NCBI RefSeq assembly: GCF_010093535.1
Contig: NW_022985234.1
Location: 1 to 48,000 of the forward strand
Source: Lindgomyces ingoldianus
Taxonomy: Eukaryota > Ascomycota > Dothideomycetes > Pleosporales > Lindgomycetaceae
Direction of reading: 5' to 3'
DNA: 48,000 bases
Part shown: piece by piece, positions 30,149-41,239 of the stretch
Layout of the letters: every line of letters begins with the position of its first letter
How positions within the stretch are numbered: position 1 is the first letter of the stretch
Notes under the pieces: generated by a model
The model's input: the letters and a program-made list of their open reading frames with translations, nothing else
What the model was told of the DNA's origin: nothing
Database searches by the model: none
Program-made: the position numbers and the translations under genes

Positions 30149-33100
30149 ATGCAATTCTATCTCGAGAAGACCAGGCTCGGCTTTGCGGACGACTTCAAGA
30201 ACCCACACATTGTCAAACTCATCAAGGCTTACCGAATCGGCGATAGCGTAAACCTCATCATGCCGCTGGCGCGAACCAACCTCGCGCACCTTCTTCGCGA
30301 GCCAGCCCTGCAATACGGAGAGACCCGAGAAGGGCCACCGGAGTCGTGTAACGCGTGGGTGCAATTGCTCGGAGTTGCTAACGCCCTCCGCCAAATCAGC
30401 GCACTCGGGGAGCAGGACAGCGTTCGGGTGCGCCTTTGTATGCACCTGGACTTAAAGCCCGAAAACATCTTGATAGATGACGACGGCAACTGGGTAATCA
30501 CTGACATCGGTCAGGCTGCCCTTACATACGGTAACGGACGGACACCCCGCGATTCTGAGACAAACGCCTACGCGCCCCCCGAGATTGACAATCCTACCCT
30601 TTTATTTGGGCCAAAATACGATGTCTGGTCTCTGGGCTGTATATTTCTAGAGGTCACCGCGTTTGTAGTCCGAGGGTACGCAGGCTTGAGCGGCTCTTCG
30701 CCCCCAGCTGAGCCTTTCGAAGGGCTTGACTCGGTCCGCAAGGCAGGACCATCTTGGGCAGCTGGGAGGAGTGATGAGCGCTTTTTCTACCAAGATTCCT
30801 ACCTGAGTGAGCCTGTCGTTAAGAGAGAGATAATTACCTTCATGCAAAACCTGGAGAACCGAGCAGTTGGCGGCGACCGAAATAGCGAAACCAGTCAAGC
30901 ATTCTGCAGAAAGATCCTACATCTCATTACTAGGATGCTCAAGCCGAATGTCGATGATAGAATTGATATCGCTGAAGTTGTCCGCATTTTATCCGACGCT
31001 ATCGAGCAGGCAAACTTCAAGGTTACACTAGGTAGAGGTGCTGCAATGGAGCCAGCCAGTGGAGAAACGCGTGTTGGAGGCCCCCAGCTAAGCAGCCTCA
31101 GCTTGTGGCACTATTCAGTGAGCGAAAAGAGATGGGAAGCCGCAAGCCTTGAAGCTTTCGAAAGTGAGACCGGAGGCATGCGGCTTGGTCTATGGAAACA
31201 TCAAGGTAACCCCTATGATATCGCCTTCCTTCGGGGGCATGTCAAGATACTGCCTCTCTACGCCTTTTGGCTTCCGGACTTCAGCGAGACGTCCAAGGCC
31301 TGGATTCAACTATCTTTTCTCACCCATGGTCCGGTTTCGATGGTGGCAAACACGGAGTTCTCTTTCTCGGGTATTGCTAGTAGCTCCGCACTTGATGCCG
31401 CCCACCTCGTTCAGTCCACATTGACTTCGCAGACTATCGAGGGCTGTTTTACAGTAGAGTCGGTGGAGTTGAAAAGAGTCGTACCTCTTGGGGGTAAGAT
31501 CTGGAACAAGGGGCTTCGTCTCATCGGATCTTCCAAGGCAGGAGAGAAGGCGAAAGAATACGTCGAAAGCCTCGACCTCGGATCTGCGACCGTACATCTG
31601 TGGGTGGAGAAAGCAGACGAGGCTGCAGATCGACTACAAGGAACGCATACCAGTTCCTCTCAAGAAACGCCCTACGGTCGACAACCAAGACTCGAGCGTC
31701 ACTACTCAAGTACTTACAAGGAGCTGCCCCCGCGTCGAGTCGTGCTATACCTTCATCACTCTCGATTCATATGTACCATCAAGATAGACGTGAACTGGGT
31801 TTTGGATGTGGAGGGCGATGACCCCGATCCATGTGTTCTGCTTTTCAAACCCAATCAACCCCAACGTGATCCCCACTTTGTCGCTTCTTGGCTTCGACCT
31901 ACACCTGAAGAGCAGGCTGACCATGTCCCGGCCGGTATACCACTAAGCCCACCCGTTCTCAGGTACATGGAGAATCATGACCGTTTCGAGGCAGATCGCT
32001 TCAAAGTGAGGTTCAGGTCTCCAGAGGAGTGTTGGGAATTTCAGCAGAAGTATCGTATCATCAAGAAGGCCTGGGATCTCGAAAGGTTGGAGCTCGAGAA
32101 AACCCAGGGCTACACTCCAATGAACCGCCGACCGGTCCGCAAGCAACATTCTGATTCCCCTAGTATTATAAGTATCACAACACCAAAACATAGGGCTCGC
32201 TTCCCTGTAATGTACAATCTAAAGAAAACGTCCACATTGGTGAATGGAGTGTCGGATGAGCGGGCATTGGAAATCTCGCGACCAGTATCTCCCGGAGCCA
32301 CGGGGAGCTCTCAAGGCTTTACCAAGAAGCGGAATATCCAGGGATTAAAGCAGATCAGGCTTGACTCCGAGACTTCCGATAGCACGAGTTCCAAGACGTC
32401 TCCGCTTGAGGCAGAGGACTTTGCATCCCCGTACGCCTTAGATACTGGGCTACCCGGAATGACGACGCAGAATATGCTTCTCTCACACATTACGTGCGAG
32501 CAGTCATGTACGGTCGAGCCATTTAGGTGGGATCAGCAGGCGTCTGGAAAGACACTACAGCCGATGCATATAGACCTGCCGACAAATTCACCACATAAGG
32601 GGGAGCATGATATGGTGGCCGAATATAGAAATCAGAACTTCAACCAGCACTCCAAGATCGCCACTCAAGGCCAAGCTGACCATATATCGTCACAAAACGT
32701 GGAAATCGACTTGACATTGGATGATTCCAACACAAGGTCTGAACAAGCCAGCGTACACGACGAACCCGCTGATTGCCTAGCAATGGAAAGCACGCTAGAG
32801 AATGAGCTATTACAGCCAAATGCGGATGAGAAGTCTTTCGAACATGTTTCTCCTAAAGCCGAAACTTTCAATCAAGCGGGCCCGACTGGATTTGCTGAAC
32901 ACCAGATATCTGAGGGTATAGCCCCTAGTCAGCGGTCGTCGTACGCGCCCAACACCGAGGAACAGCACGTGCTTCAGGTTTCTGGAATTGCCGCAGACAG
33001 TGAAAAAGCTTTGACTGCAGGTCCCCCAACGGATTCAGGATATGCCTCCAGGAGTCGAGGCGCAGAGTCGCTCGCGGGCAATAACGTTCCGGGGACCATT

Positions 33101-33733
33101 GAAGTTCCAACGAAGGAGGTGGTAGAAGGCCTCGAAGCCGACGACGATATTCTTTCCGTAGCCTCGGATGGATTCGATATACAATCCGAGGGTTCTGTTG
33201 AAACGCTCCCTGTCGAGGTTGAAGGGAAACTGCACCTGGCAAGGTTATTGGCGACTGACCCAGACCTCGGCCCTGTTTGCAAAGCAGTCCTAAGTAGAAT
33301 GGATCGGCATCGGTTCATAGATGCGGCGCGGAAGCTACTCAAGGCTTACTACCGCAACTTACTTGAAAACAGTAAGACGGAGAGGGAAAAGAGAAGCGTG
33401 GCCTTGTTGAAGAGCCGCCGTGGTAGGACTCGAATAGGAGCGGTCATCGCACACATTGTGCAGACGGAGGATATTGAGCCCGAGGAACGACTAAGAGATG
33501 CCCTGGAAGAATCCCGGAACCGAGCAGAGTATCTCAATACATGGATCGCCAAAATGCCTCAAAACATTGGGCCTGCGGTGGCGCCACCACTGTTCCACGA
33601 GGAAGACTTGCGACCCTCACCTGAGAATGACGAGAATGACGAACTGGGATCAGTGCTGGCGGGAATCGGTCCGAATCGATTATCCGGAATCACGTGGCGC
33701 TATCCTGGATCTGGATTGGATCCGAGACTATAG
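30149..33733 (+). CDS. Protein-kinase-like domain protein with long C-terminal region
   Basis: The frame is 1,194 residues from this ATG, but it is open from 30002 and surely starts upstream: the beta-3 lysine strand TWFARKKIESLEM lies just before the ATG. Kinase motifs follow (numbering from 30149): hinge NLIMPLARTNL (35-45), catalytic loop HLDLKPEN (99-106) with Asp101, metal site DIG (119-121) in place of DFG, APPE (142-145), and YDVWSLGCIFLEV (157-169). Residues 300-660 form a second conserved-looking region with a KIDVNWVLDVE strand. Residues about 690-990 are Ser/Thr/Glu-rich and probably disordered. The C-terminus (1030-1150) is basic and helical, ending in an acidic tail. The loop residues suggest possible activity. 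Role and substrate are unknown; no signal peptide or membrane segment. Confidence 0.8.
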   Translation: MQFYLEKTRLGFADDFKNPHIVKLIKAYRIGDSVNLIMPLARTNLAHLLREPALQYGETREGPPESCNAWVQLLGVANALRQISALGEQDSVRVRLCMHLDLKPENILIDDDGNWVITDIGQAALTYGNGRTPRDSETNAYAPPEIDNPTLLFGPKYDVWSLGCIFLEVTAFVVRGYAGLSGSSPPAEPFEGLDSVRKAGPSWAAGRSDERFFYQDSYLSEPVVKREIITFMQNLENRAVGGDRNSETSQAFCRKILHLITRMLKPNVDDRIDIAEVVRILSDAIEQANFKVTLGRGAAMEPASGETRVGGPQLSSLSLWHYSVSEKRWEAASLEAFESETGGMRLGLWKHQGNPYDIAFLRGHVKILPLYAFWLPDFSETSKAWIQLSFLTHGPVSMVANTEFSFSGIASSSALDAAHLVQSTLTSQTIEGCFTVESVELKRVVPLGGKIWNKGLRLIGSSKAGEKAKEYVESLDLGSATVHLWVEKADEAADRLQGTHTSSSQETPYGRQPRLERHYSSTYKELPPRRVVLYLHHSRFICTIKIDVNWVLDVEGDDPDPCVLLFKPNQPQRDPHFVASWLRPTPEEQADHVPAGIPLSPPVLRYMENHDRFEADRFKVRFRSPEECWEFQQKYRIIKKAWDLERLELEKTQGYTPMNRRPVRKQHSDSPSIISITTPKHRARFPVMYNLKKTSTLVNGVSDERALEISRPVSPGATGSSQGFTKKRNIQGLKQIRLDSETSDSTSSKTSPLEAEDFASPYALDTGLPGMTTQNMLLSHITCEQSCTVEPFRWDQQASGKTLQPMHIDLPTNSPHKGEHDMVAEYRNQNFNQHSKIATQGQADHISSQNVEIDLTLDDSNTRSEQASVHDEPADCLAMESTLENELLQPNADEKSFEHVSPKAETFNQAGPTGFAEHQISEGIAPSQRSSYAPNTEEQHVLQVSGIAADSEKALTAGPPTDSGYASRSRGAESLAGNNVPGTIEVPTKEVVEGLEADDDILSVASDGFDIQSEGSVETLPVEVEGKLHLARLLATDPDLGPVCKAVLSRMDRHRFIDAARKLLKAYYRNLLENSKTEREKRSVALLKSRRGRTRIGAVIAHIVQTEDIEPEERLRDALEESRNRAEYLNTWIAKMPQNIGPAVAPPLFHEEDLRPSPENDENDELGSVLAGIGPNRLSGITWRYPGSGLDPRL

Positions 33734-35269
33734 AGTTCATGCACCAATAAGTCAAATCGGCTGCTCCTCGGCCTCGCTTAGCTGCGCACGGGCCCAATTA
33801 AAATTTCTCGTACTAAACCTCTCTCACTTTTACTCTAACCCTCTCTATATACTAAACCTGTTTTAGCAGGGTTGACACCTTTTTAGCCTAAGGCACTTAC
33901 TAACTACTTCTAAGCCCTTCTTTTAACTTACTGCTAAATTGTTCTTACTTGCAGTAACTACTATGTTGTTAGGGCAGCAACAAGAACTAACGTTCCTAAA
34001 TTAGGCAATTAGATGTGTAAGAATTATATTCTAATCCTAATTACATAGCGTTTCTAACATGTTTAGTAGATTAAAATAGAGCGCTATGTGCTAATGTGCT
34101 ACTAACAAATCTAAATTCCTTACAACAAATTTAACCTTAAATTTAAGATTAAACAGACAAAGGAGGTAAGCTAAATATTACTTATTTTATAAAGGTTTTA
34201 ATTATGTTTCTAACAAGTTTATAAGGCAAATAGCTATACTATAAAGTTTGTCTATGTTAAGGTTTATAAGAGAGTGTGTTGCATTAAATACACTTCTTAT
34301 AACACCTTAAAATAAATTTATAAGGTAAGTATTAATTAGGATCTAAATGCGTCTAGATTATGTTTTTATAAGCTACAGTAAGTATATCTTAACTATAATT
34401 AGCTTATTAATTACATTAAAACAGCTTACTTTAATTACTAATATGTCTCCTGCTAGCATAAGGATAGCAAAGGTAGAAAGACAGCTAAAGAAGATTAACT
34501 ATCTATCTAAGGTTAGTATTGCATATAGCCTAGATTCTGTTTAGATCGCGTTTAGATTGCGTCCTAATATATATTAGAATACTATAAGAGTCTAATAAAG
34601 AAGCTCTACGCTGCTATGCCTAGTCTAGATAATAAACTTAAGAAGTATTATAACACTATGCATAGAAACTATTTTAGCGCTTTTATAACATACTTTTTTT
34701 TTACCTTAAACATAACCTTTTATAGCATATGTAACACTATTTAATTATGTTTTAGTAATAGTCTCTAACTTTATACAGCTCTCTAGCTTTAGTAACTCTC
34801 TAAAGAAGGATAAGACAAACTCTTAAGACCTTATTAAAGGTGCTAAGGTATGTAATGTATATTATTTCTGTTATAAAAAGATCTAATCTTATTAGCTAAT
34901 ACTTTAGTGTAAATTAAAAAGTAGTAAGGCTGCCTAGAAGCAAGCTAATAAGAATAATTCTTATATTACTTATAACTATAAGATAGTAAAGTAGCGCATC
35001 TATGTATTCTCTAAGGTTTAATACCTGTTCTAATTACGTTTATAAGTTATCTCTAACCTAATGTAGTTATAAACTAACTGTCTTATAACTTCTAACTATA
35101 ATAGTAGTACACTAAGGCTGCCTGTCTACACTATTAAAAAGGGTAAAAAGCTAGATAGTGTTATAGCTATAAGTATTTTATATTCTATTATGTTTAGATA
35201 GCCTTTTAATAGCGTTTAAAGGGCATTCTGTAGGCAATTAACTCTGCTGCTGTCCTCTACATTGCTTAA
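33734..35269. other. Right border of the gene island, then AT-rich decayed sequence
   Basis: Composition turns AT-rich at about 33,795. Plus-strand coding traces exist (for example SPASIRIAKVERQLKKINYL at 34,443) but are broken by stops. I assign no family; they probably belong with the decayed frame ending in the Asn-codon run at 35,566. Confidence 0.4.
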
Positions 35270-35715
35270 TTCTAGAAATTTAATGCAGTTAAGAATGCTC
35301 TATGCAAGCACTGCAGTAAATAGCTAATTAGCAGTAACAGTGTTAATAAAAATAGTAAGAAGATTAAGCCTTAAAAGTGTAAGTATCTACATTTAATCTT
35401 TTTTAGATAGCATTTAATACTAATTTACTGCAGCCTCTAAGTGTGTTGCCTATAATTTAAGCTATAAACTTATTAATGCCTTTAATAATGTAAACTCTTT
35501 CTTTACTAAGTAGAAAGATTAACAGAAATTCCTTACTGCATAGAAAGAGAAGGGAAATAAGAAGCAGAATAATAATAAGGATAATAACAACAATAACAAT
35601 AATAACAATAATAATAATAATAACAATAATAACAATAATAACAATAATAACAATAATAACAATAATAACAATAATAACAATAACAACAACAATAACAATA
35701 ATAACAACAATAATT
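35270..35715 (+). pseudogene. Decayed element gene ending in an Asn-rich run
   Basis: A plus-strand frame reads NAVKNALCKHCSK near 35,280, a CxxC that may be part of a zinc finger such as the BED type of hAT transposases. In the adjoining frame a Lys/Gln-rich stretch (KEKGNKKQ) runs into a long series of Asn codons. Stops fit CAA/CAG decay. The family is not established. Confidence 0.35.
35566..35715 (+). repeat. AAT/AAC trinucleotide microsatellite
   Basis: About 50 triplets of AAT and AAC with few others. On the plus strand in register they encode Asn; the opposite strand gives a spurious poly-Leu frame. Confidence 0.9.
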
Positions 35716-36092
35716 TATATTAAGCAGATTACATTATTACTTAATAGTGTTCTAAACCCTATTGTAGCTGCATTATTATAATGCTAGGCTAGGCAAACAC
35801 CCTTTCTTTTTCTTATTTTCTTTGTGCATTTTGTTATTAGGAGCACTTTAATTATTACAAAACAAGTTAAGGAGGTTGCTAGATTTGCATTCTATTAGGT
35901 TTATATAGCGTCTGTAGGGCATTAGCATAAGATTCCCCTTTTCAACATCTCTTTATGGGTGGGATGGATGACCTTAGGACGTCACTGCAAACAGGCTTTA
36001 GTAGGGAATGAGTCTGGCCTAGCTCTAACTATCGAATATACGGAATTTGATATAACGATCTCTTCTTTAATTGAACGTGTTTAAAACTGCTT
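35716..36092. other. Spacer with a less AT-rich patch
   Basis: AT-rich to 35,925, then about 150 bases of balanced composition (35,930-36,080) right before the tandem repeat. No gene is seen. Confidence 0.4.
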
Positions 36093-36335
36093 CATAACCA
36101 GTCTAGGACTGATTCACAGTTAGTCTAGAACTGGTTTACAGCTAGTCTAGGACTGGTTCACAGTTAGTCTAGAACTAGTTTACAGCTAGTCTAAGACTGG
36201 TTCATAACTAGTCTAGGACTGGTTTACAGCTAGTGTAGGATTGGTTTAAAACTGGTTCATAACTAGTCTAGGACTGGTTCACAGCTAGTTTAGGACTGGT
36301 TCGAAGCTAGTTTAGGACTGGTCAAGGACTGGTCT
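36093..36335 (+). repeat. 22-bp tandem repeat, about eleven units
   Basis: The unit is close to CTAGTCTAGGACTGGTTCAC plus AG. Neighbouring units alternate between TTCACAG, TTTACAG and TTCATAA, as expected for RIP-type C/T differences. One half unit lies near 36,250. Confidence 0.85.
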
Positions 36336-38779
36336 AAACTAAAACCAACGTTAAGGAAATTAATCTTAGCCCTAATATAGACTAAAACTTAAACAAAAGC
36401 TATAAATATTCTACATAGACAAAAACGTAGAAGTAACTAAAATTATATTTAAAACGTGTTTAGATGTACTATATAGATTATTTACTATCTAAATTCTTAA
36501 GTAAATAAGTAGAAAAAGTAGTTACTTATAAAGCAAAGAGAAAGCTTATAGCTTAGATTTACTATTATACAGCTCTTTTTTATAGAGTTATTAGCACTAT
36601 ATATTTATGTTTTATACCTTATAGTTATACTTACTTGCCTTTTTATTTTCTACCTTACATGTATTATAAGGCTTCTTATGCTATAGCTATCTCTGCACCT
36701 CTGCAATTTAAAGACATAACTTTAAGTTTAGTAGTTTTTTTAAAAGAGATTAGTAACTAAAAAGCATATAAACATAATAAAGACTTACTTCTTTTTATTT
36801 CTACATCTTTCTAGTATTTCTTGCTCTTTGTACTAGTAATTTTAAAGCCTTTTTTTATTAATGCAGCAGTTGTCTCTTGTCTAGTTGCTAATTAGATAAA
36901 AATATAAATGCCCTTAAGTAGTGTTTATTACCTTTAGAAATGTCTAGTGCTGCACTTTCTCTATTAACTATTCTAATTAGTTTTTACTATAAGCCTTAGA
37001 TTTACTGTTGTAAGCATGTCTTCTCTAGTCTAATTATAATCTGCTTTTAATAGCATTAGAAAGTAAATCTAATTAGTTAGCTATACCTCCTAGCGTAGGC
37101 TTTGTAGTGTTAGAAAAGACATTATTCTTAGAAGTTTCCCTAATAGACTTATTTAGACATGTCTAAAGAGAGACAACGCTGTCCTCTAAAATCTTTTAAA
37201 GCCTCTTAAAATTATCTATTATATTGCTAATCTCTACTATGTTTTTATTATTATTACTACTATTAGTGTTATAAACAGGATAGGGACAGCAGTTGCATAA
37301 GGGCGGGGGGACTTATAGCAATAGGAGGAGGCTTAGGGATCTAAGCTCTTGTGCGACATGTTGTACAAGCTCTATTAGCTTTGTATAGTATTCTAGACTA
37401 CATTAGTAGTAGTTAAAGAGGGGGGGTAGCTAACATGCTCTTAATCTGCTTTTTATACATTACCTCTAGCTCCCTATCTAGTTGCAGTATACAGTATAAC
37501 TAAGAATAGCAGCAGCAGACATAGTTTATAAGTTATTTTTAGTTTAAAAACACAGCCTAACGCATTTAAAACAGTACTAAAAATAGATAGATACTTATAT
37601 TACATATATTAAAGTTTTATTTAACATAGTAAAGACGCTTGTATGCCCTAATCTAGATAGCATTTAATACCTTCTTTTTTTATTATTATTTATTTATACA
37701 AGCTGTTACATAAAGTAAATAAGTGTAGATAGAGTTTATATTTACTTATAACTATAAATTTCTTAGTCCTCTATGCTAGTTTACAAATACTACTTTTTTT
37801 TATAGGCGTGCTGTTAGTCTTATTGCATAGTTTTTAATATTTAAGAAAAGGCCCCTTAAAAGTAATTAAATTGCAATACAATAATAAGGGGCTTAATATA
37901 AAAAAGGCCTACATAGTTCTCTAGCTAGGAAGGGAACGCAACATTATGTAGAGGCATAGTAACAGATTTAGATATAACTGCAAAGGCGTTTTAATAGTAA
38001 ATTAATACTAATTTATATGTAGACAACTATTTAAGTAATAGCAGTAAAAGGTTAGCGCATTAGTTGCTAAAATAACTTTATATAGTAGCATGCTGCATGT
38101 TAGCAGCTAGGTAAAGTCTAGACGTGTTTAAATCTAGTTTTAATTAGGTTTATAACTACATTCTTTTATAAGCTAAACTATATAAAGAAGGTAAAAATAC
38201 TAATATTAATGTACACATTAGACTGCCCCTATAAAAAGGCTATTTTAGGGGTTAACTGCAGTAGTAGCATGCAAGGTTATTAGAGACCTATATAAATTCT
38301 GTCTAAAATTGTTCTAAATTTGCTCTTTATCTCTTATACGCCTAGCAGTACAGCAGTTGTAATTACTAAGTGTAGGGTATTTAAGATGTTATTATAAGTA
38401 GTTTTTAACTTATTATTACTTTATTAAATGTCTTATTATATCTTGCGCAGTGCTAGGGCAAACTAGCCTTACATAAAAACTTTATTCTTATCTTGCATAG
38501 TGTTTTAGATGCAAAGGCTATCTAAATATATTTTAAAGGCTATCTAAATACTATTTAAAGTTACTTTTATTTTACACACATTCTGCGCAAGATACTACTT
38601 ATTATTTAGTGTATGCTATAGTTTGCGTTATGTTCTCTTTCTAGGTAAAAATTAGGCAGGATTAGTCACTATCTAGACTAGGACCTATCCTAGACTAGTC
38701 CTAAACCTACTTAGTATTGTTCTATATTCCTACTATTGCTTAGCTACATCTTTTTTTTTTTTACTCTATGTATTCTAAC
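36336..38779. other. AT-rich decayed element sequence, unassigned
   Basis: Minus-strand coding traces are visible at about 37,540-36,850 when stops are read as Gln (for example NVFSNTTKPTLGGIAN near 37,120), including a Pro-rich patch near 37,300. The remainder shows only AT-rich sequence with poly-T runs near 38,750 and 38,825. I could not name the element. Confidence 0.4.
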
Positions 38780-40350
38780 GTCTTACTATTAAGAGGTAGT
38801 TAATGTATGTTACTTTTTACTTTTTTTTTTATCTACTTCTAATTATGTTTGTGTTACTATAGTACTACTCTAGCTATCTCTTAATACCTTTAAACCTCTA
38901 CTAGAGAAATACATCTAGTCTCTCTTACCTAAACAACCTCTTAGTTCTAATAATAAGATACTAAAACTAGAAGACATATTATTTAATAATAATTTTAATA
39001 ACCTAAAAGATAATAATTCTAATAATGTATATAACATTTTATATAACCCTTTTAATAGCTAATTAAATAACTTTATAAAATAGCTTTAAGGTCTAGAGTA
39101 AATACACTATTTTTATGTTTAGTACAAATTTACTTCTTATAACAGCTAAACTTGCTTACGTTAGGTTAATTCCTAAATACCCTCTAACACATCTTAGTAG
39201 CTATATAATAGTAATTAATGTAGGTGACTTTTATAGTAACTATAAACTGCTTATTAAAGCTTTATAAGTACATATTTATTAAACTTAAATAGATTTTAAT
39301 TTTAACAGATTTAAAGTATAATACACAGTACTCTCTTAACTAGAAGGTGTTATAAAAGCTAACTACATCCACTTACTTAGGTGTCCCCTATATGCGCTAG
39401 ACTATGCAGTGCAAAGGCATTAAAGCTTGCTAGTATATACATCCTAACTTGCTGCATATAACGCACACGCATGTTATAACTTATACATAGAAAATAATTA
39501 TAAATAAAAAGGCTTTATTTAAAGTTTCTAAGACCTTTAGCTACTTTAATAAGACAATAATGTATTACTAAGTACTAGAAAAGATGTAGGCTAAAAAAGG
39601 CTATTAGCAACAGCAACCTAATTACAAGTACTAATTAAAAAAGTAAAGAGAACCTGCAAGTATATTGTAACGGCGCAGGCAAGACAATGGGTCCGAATGC
39701 GGTATGAATCCACTCAGAGGCATATGGGAGTGCGTGGGGACTCAGAGACCTGGGAATACCAATGACACCTATAGGCCTTGTACGTAGGATATCAGAAAAC
39801 TACCGAGCTAGCTACAGGGGCGAGGTGCGACTAAATACATGAGGGAATAGGGGTAACAGCAGGGGTCGGGGCCAGGTCGAGGTCGGGGCCGATACGGGGG
39901 CCTTCCGGGCCATCCGAGATGGAACGATTCATGAGGATCGTTACATATATCTAATTTGCTTAGGTTATTTATACTAATAGGATTTAGAATGCCTATAGTT
40001 GCCCTTAATACTATATTAAGTGCTGTAATAGACGCGCTAATATATTAATCTATAAGGACTATTTCTAGCAAGGTATTAATATAGTAATAATTAATTATAA
40101 TTTATTACATAATCTAATCTAGAATAGATGTTCTTTAGACACACTAGCTAATTGCTGTATTATAAAGCTAGTTAGGTTAAACATAGCCTTCTATAGTAAG
40201 TCTATCTTTTCTTATTCTTTTCTATATTGCGCTTATAATGTGTTTAGGAATAAATTATCTACAGAGCTAAAGAAAAATAGTACATTATAATAACTATAAG
40301 TGTAAAGTTATAGTGTAAATACTTAACAACCTTATTACATTTGTCAGATT
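38780..40350 (+). pseudogene. Decayed Cys/His-containing element gene split by a solo LTR
   Basis: Before the LTR, the plus-strand frame at 39,360-39,660 reads a Cys/His block: C-K-G-I-K-A-C followed by YIHPNLLHITHTHV, then a Lys/Gln-rich stretch. After the LTR, 39,950-40,350 continues as a Cys-rich frame (NAYSCP.YYIKCCNRRANIL, then a C-S-L-D-T-LANCCI stretch), although the register differs by one, so an intron or indel is also needed. CxGxxxC blocks occur in several DNA-transposon proteins; this is a guess at class. The gene is dead through stops and the insertion. Confidence 0.5.
39666..39945 (-). mobile_element. Young solo LTR with TATAT target duplication
   Basis: It is 280 bp, runs TGTAACGGCGC to ATCGTTACA, and is flanked by perfect TATAT repeats (39661-39665, 39946-39950). 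It belongs to the family at 7218/8271/10558 and is the least mutated copy, standing out as a GC-rich island in AT-rich DNA. The minus orientation follows from the polypurine tract seen with the other copies. Confidence 0.9.
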
Positions 40351-41239
40351 AAAGCACTGTTTCTAGGCTTCCTAAGATGAATGATGGGTTTAGATATGAT
40401 GTATAAGATGATTAATTAATTGTATTAATTGTGTTTATTTATTAATCCTTTTTCTGCTCTACTTGTGTTGCTTAGCTTTTTGTTCTGCTAATCTAAGTCC
40501 CTCGCGCACTAGCCCTATGCGCAACTAGCTTGCAACATGCTGCAATTTGCTGCAATTTGCTGCAACATACTGTTTAAGCTTATTACTTGTACTATGTAGC
40601 AGCTTTTATTAAACGTTCCTCCTGTCTTAACAGTAGGTGCGCATATCTAACACACCCCTTTAGCTTAGACATGCTTTAAGCTAGTTCTTAATTGCGCAAC
40701 CTTAGTATGCTTCTAGGGCTTCTATTCTTGCTTTAATCTTTTCTATATCTGCTTCCTAACTAACTATCCTCTCCCTAACGTTAACTAGCTAAATTTGCTA
40801 AAGAAAGCTTAGCCATTTGCTAGCTAGAAGCGCTTTAGTAAGTCTGTCTGCAAGCATCTTACTAGAGGGGACATAGACAACCTTAATTATTTGTTAAGAG
40901 ACTTCCTGTTAGAGCTAGTAGTTATAGATGTTAACATGTTAGAGCTTAGTTTAAAGTTAAGATATCTTTTTATTTACTAGTTAAATTATCTGCTTATTGT
41001 TGCACTAAATTATAATAGTTAAATTAAGCAGCTTAACCTACAGTTTATTAAGAAGCATTCTTATAAATATAGCTTTCTTAGTAACTTAGAACAGTGCAAG
41101 TAATTCTGCTTTTATTATTAATGTTATAACTATATCTTGTTTATTTACTTACTATGCAATCTATCTGCTAAATAGTTAAATAACATAGCCTTAAAAGCTC
41201 TTCTTATCTAGTGTATTATTTATAAATAATGTATTGCTT

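Noticed and set aside
30143..33866. Many frames of 60-122 residues inside the large kinase-like gene.
   Set aside because: They are shadows in other frames of one long, motif-bearing coding region.
35519..35710. A poly-Leu minus-strand frame.
   Set aside because: It is the complement of the AAT/AAC microsatellite.
36093..36335. A CRISPR array.
   Set aside because: Units are directly adjacent with no unique spacers, and the genome is eukaryotic.
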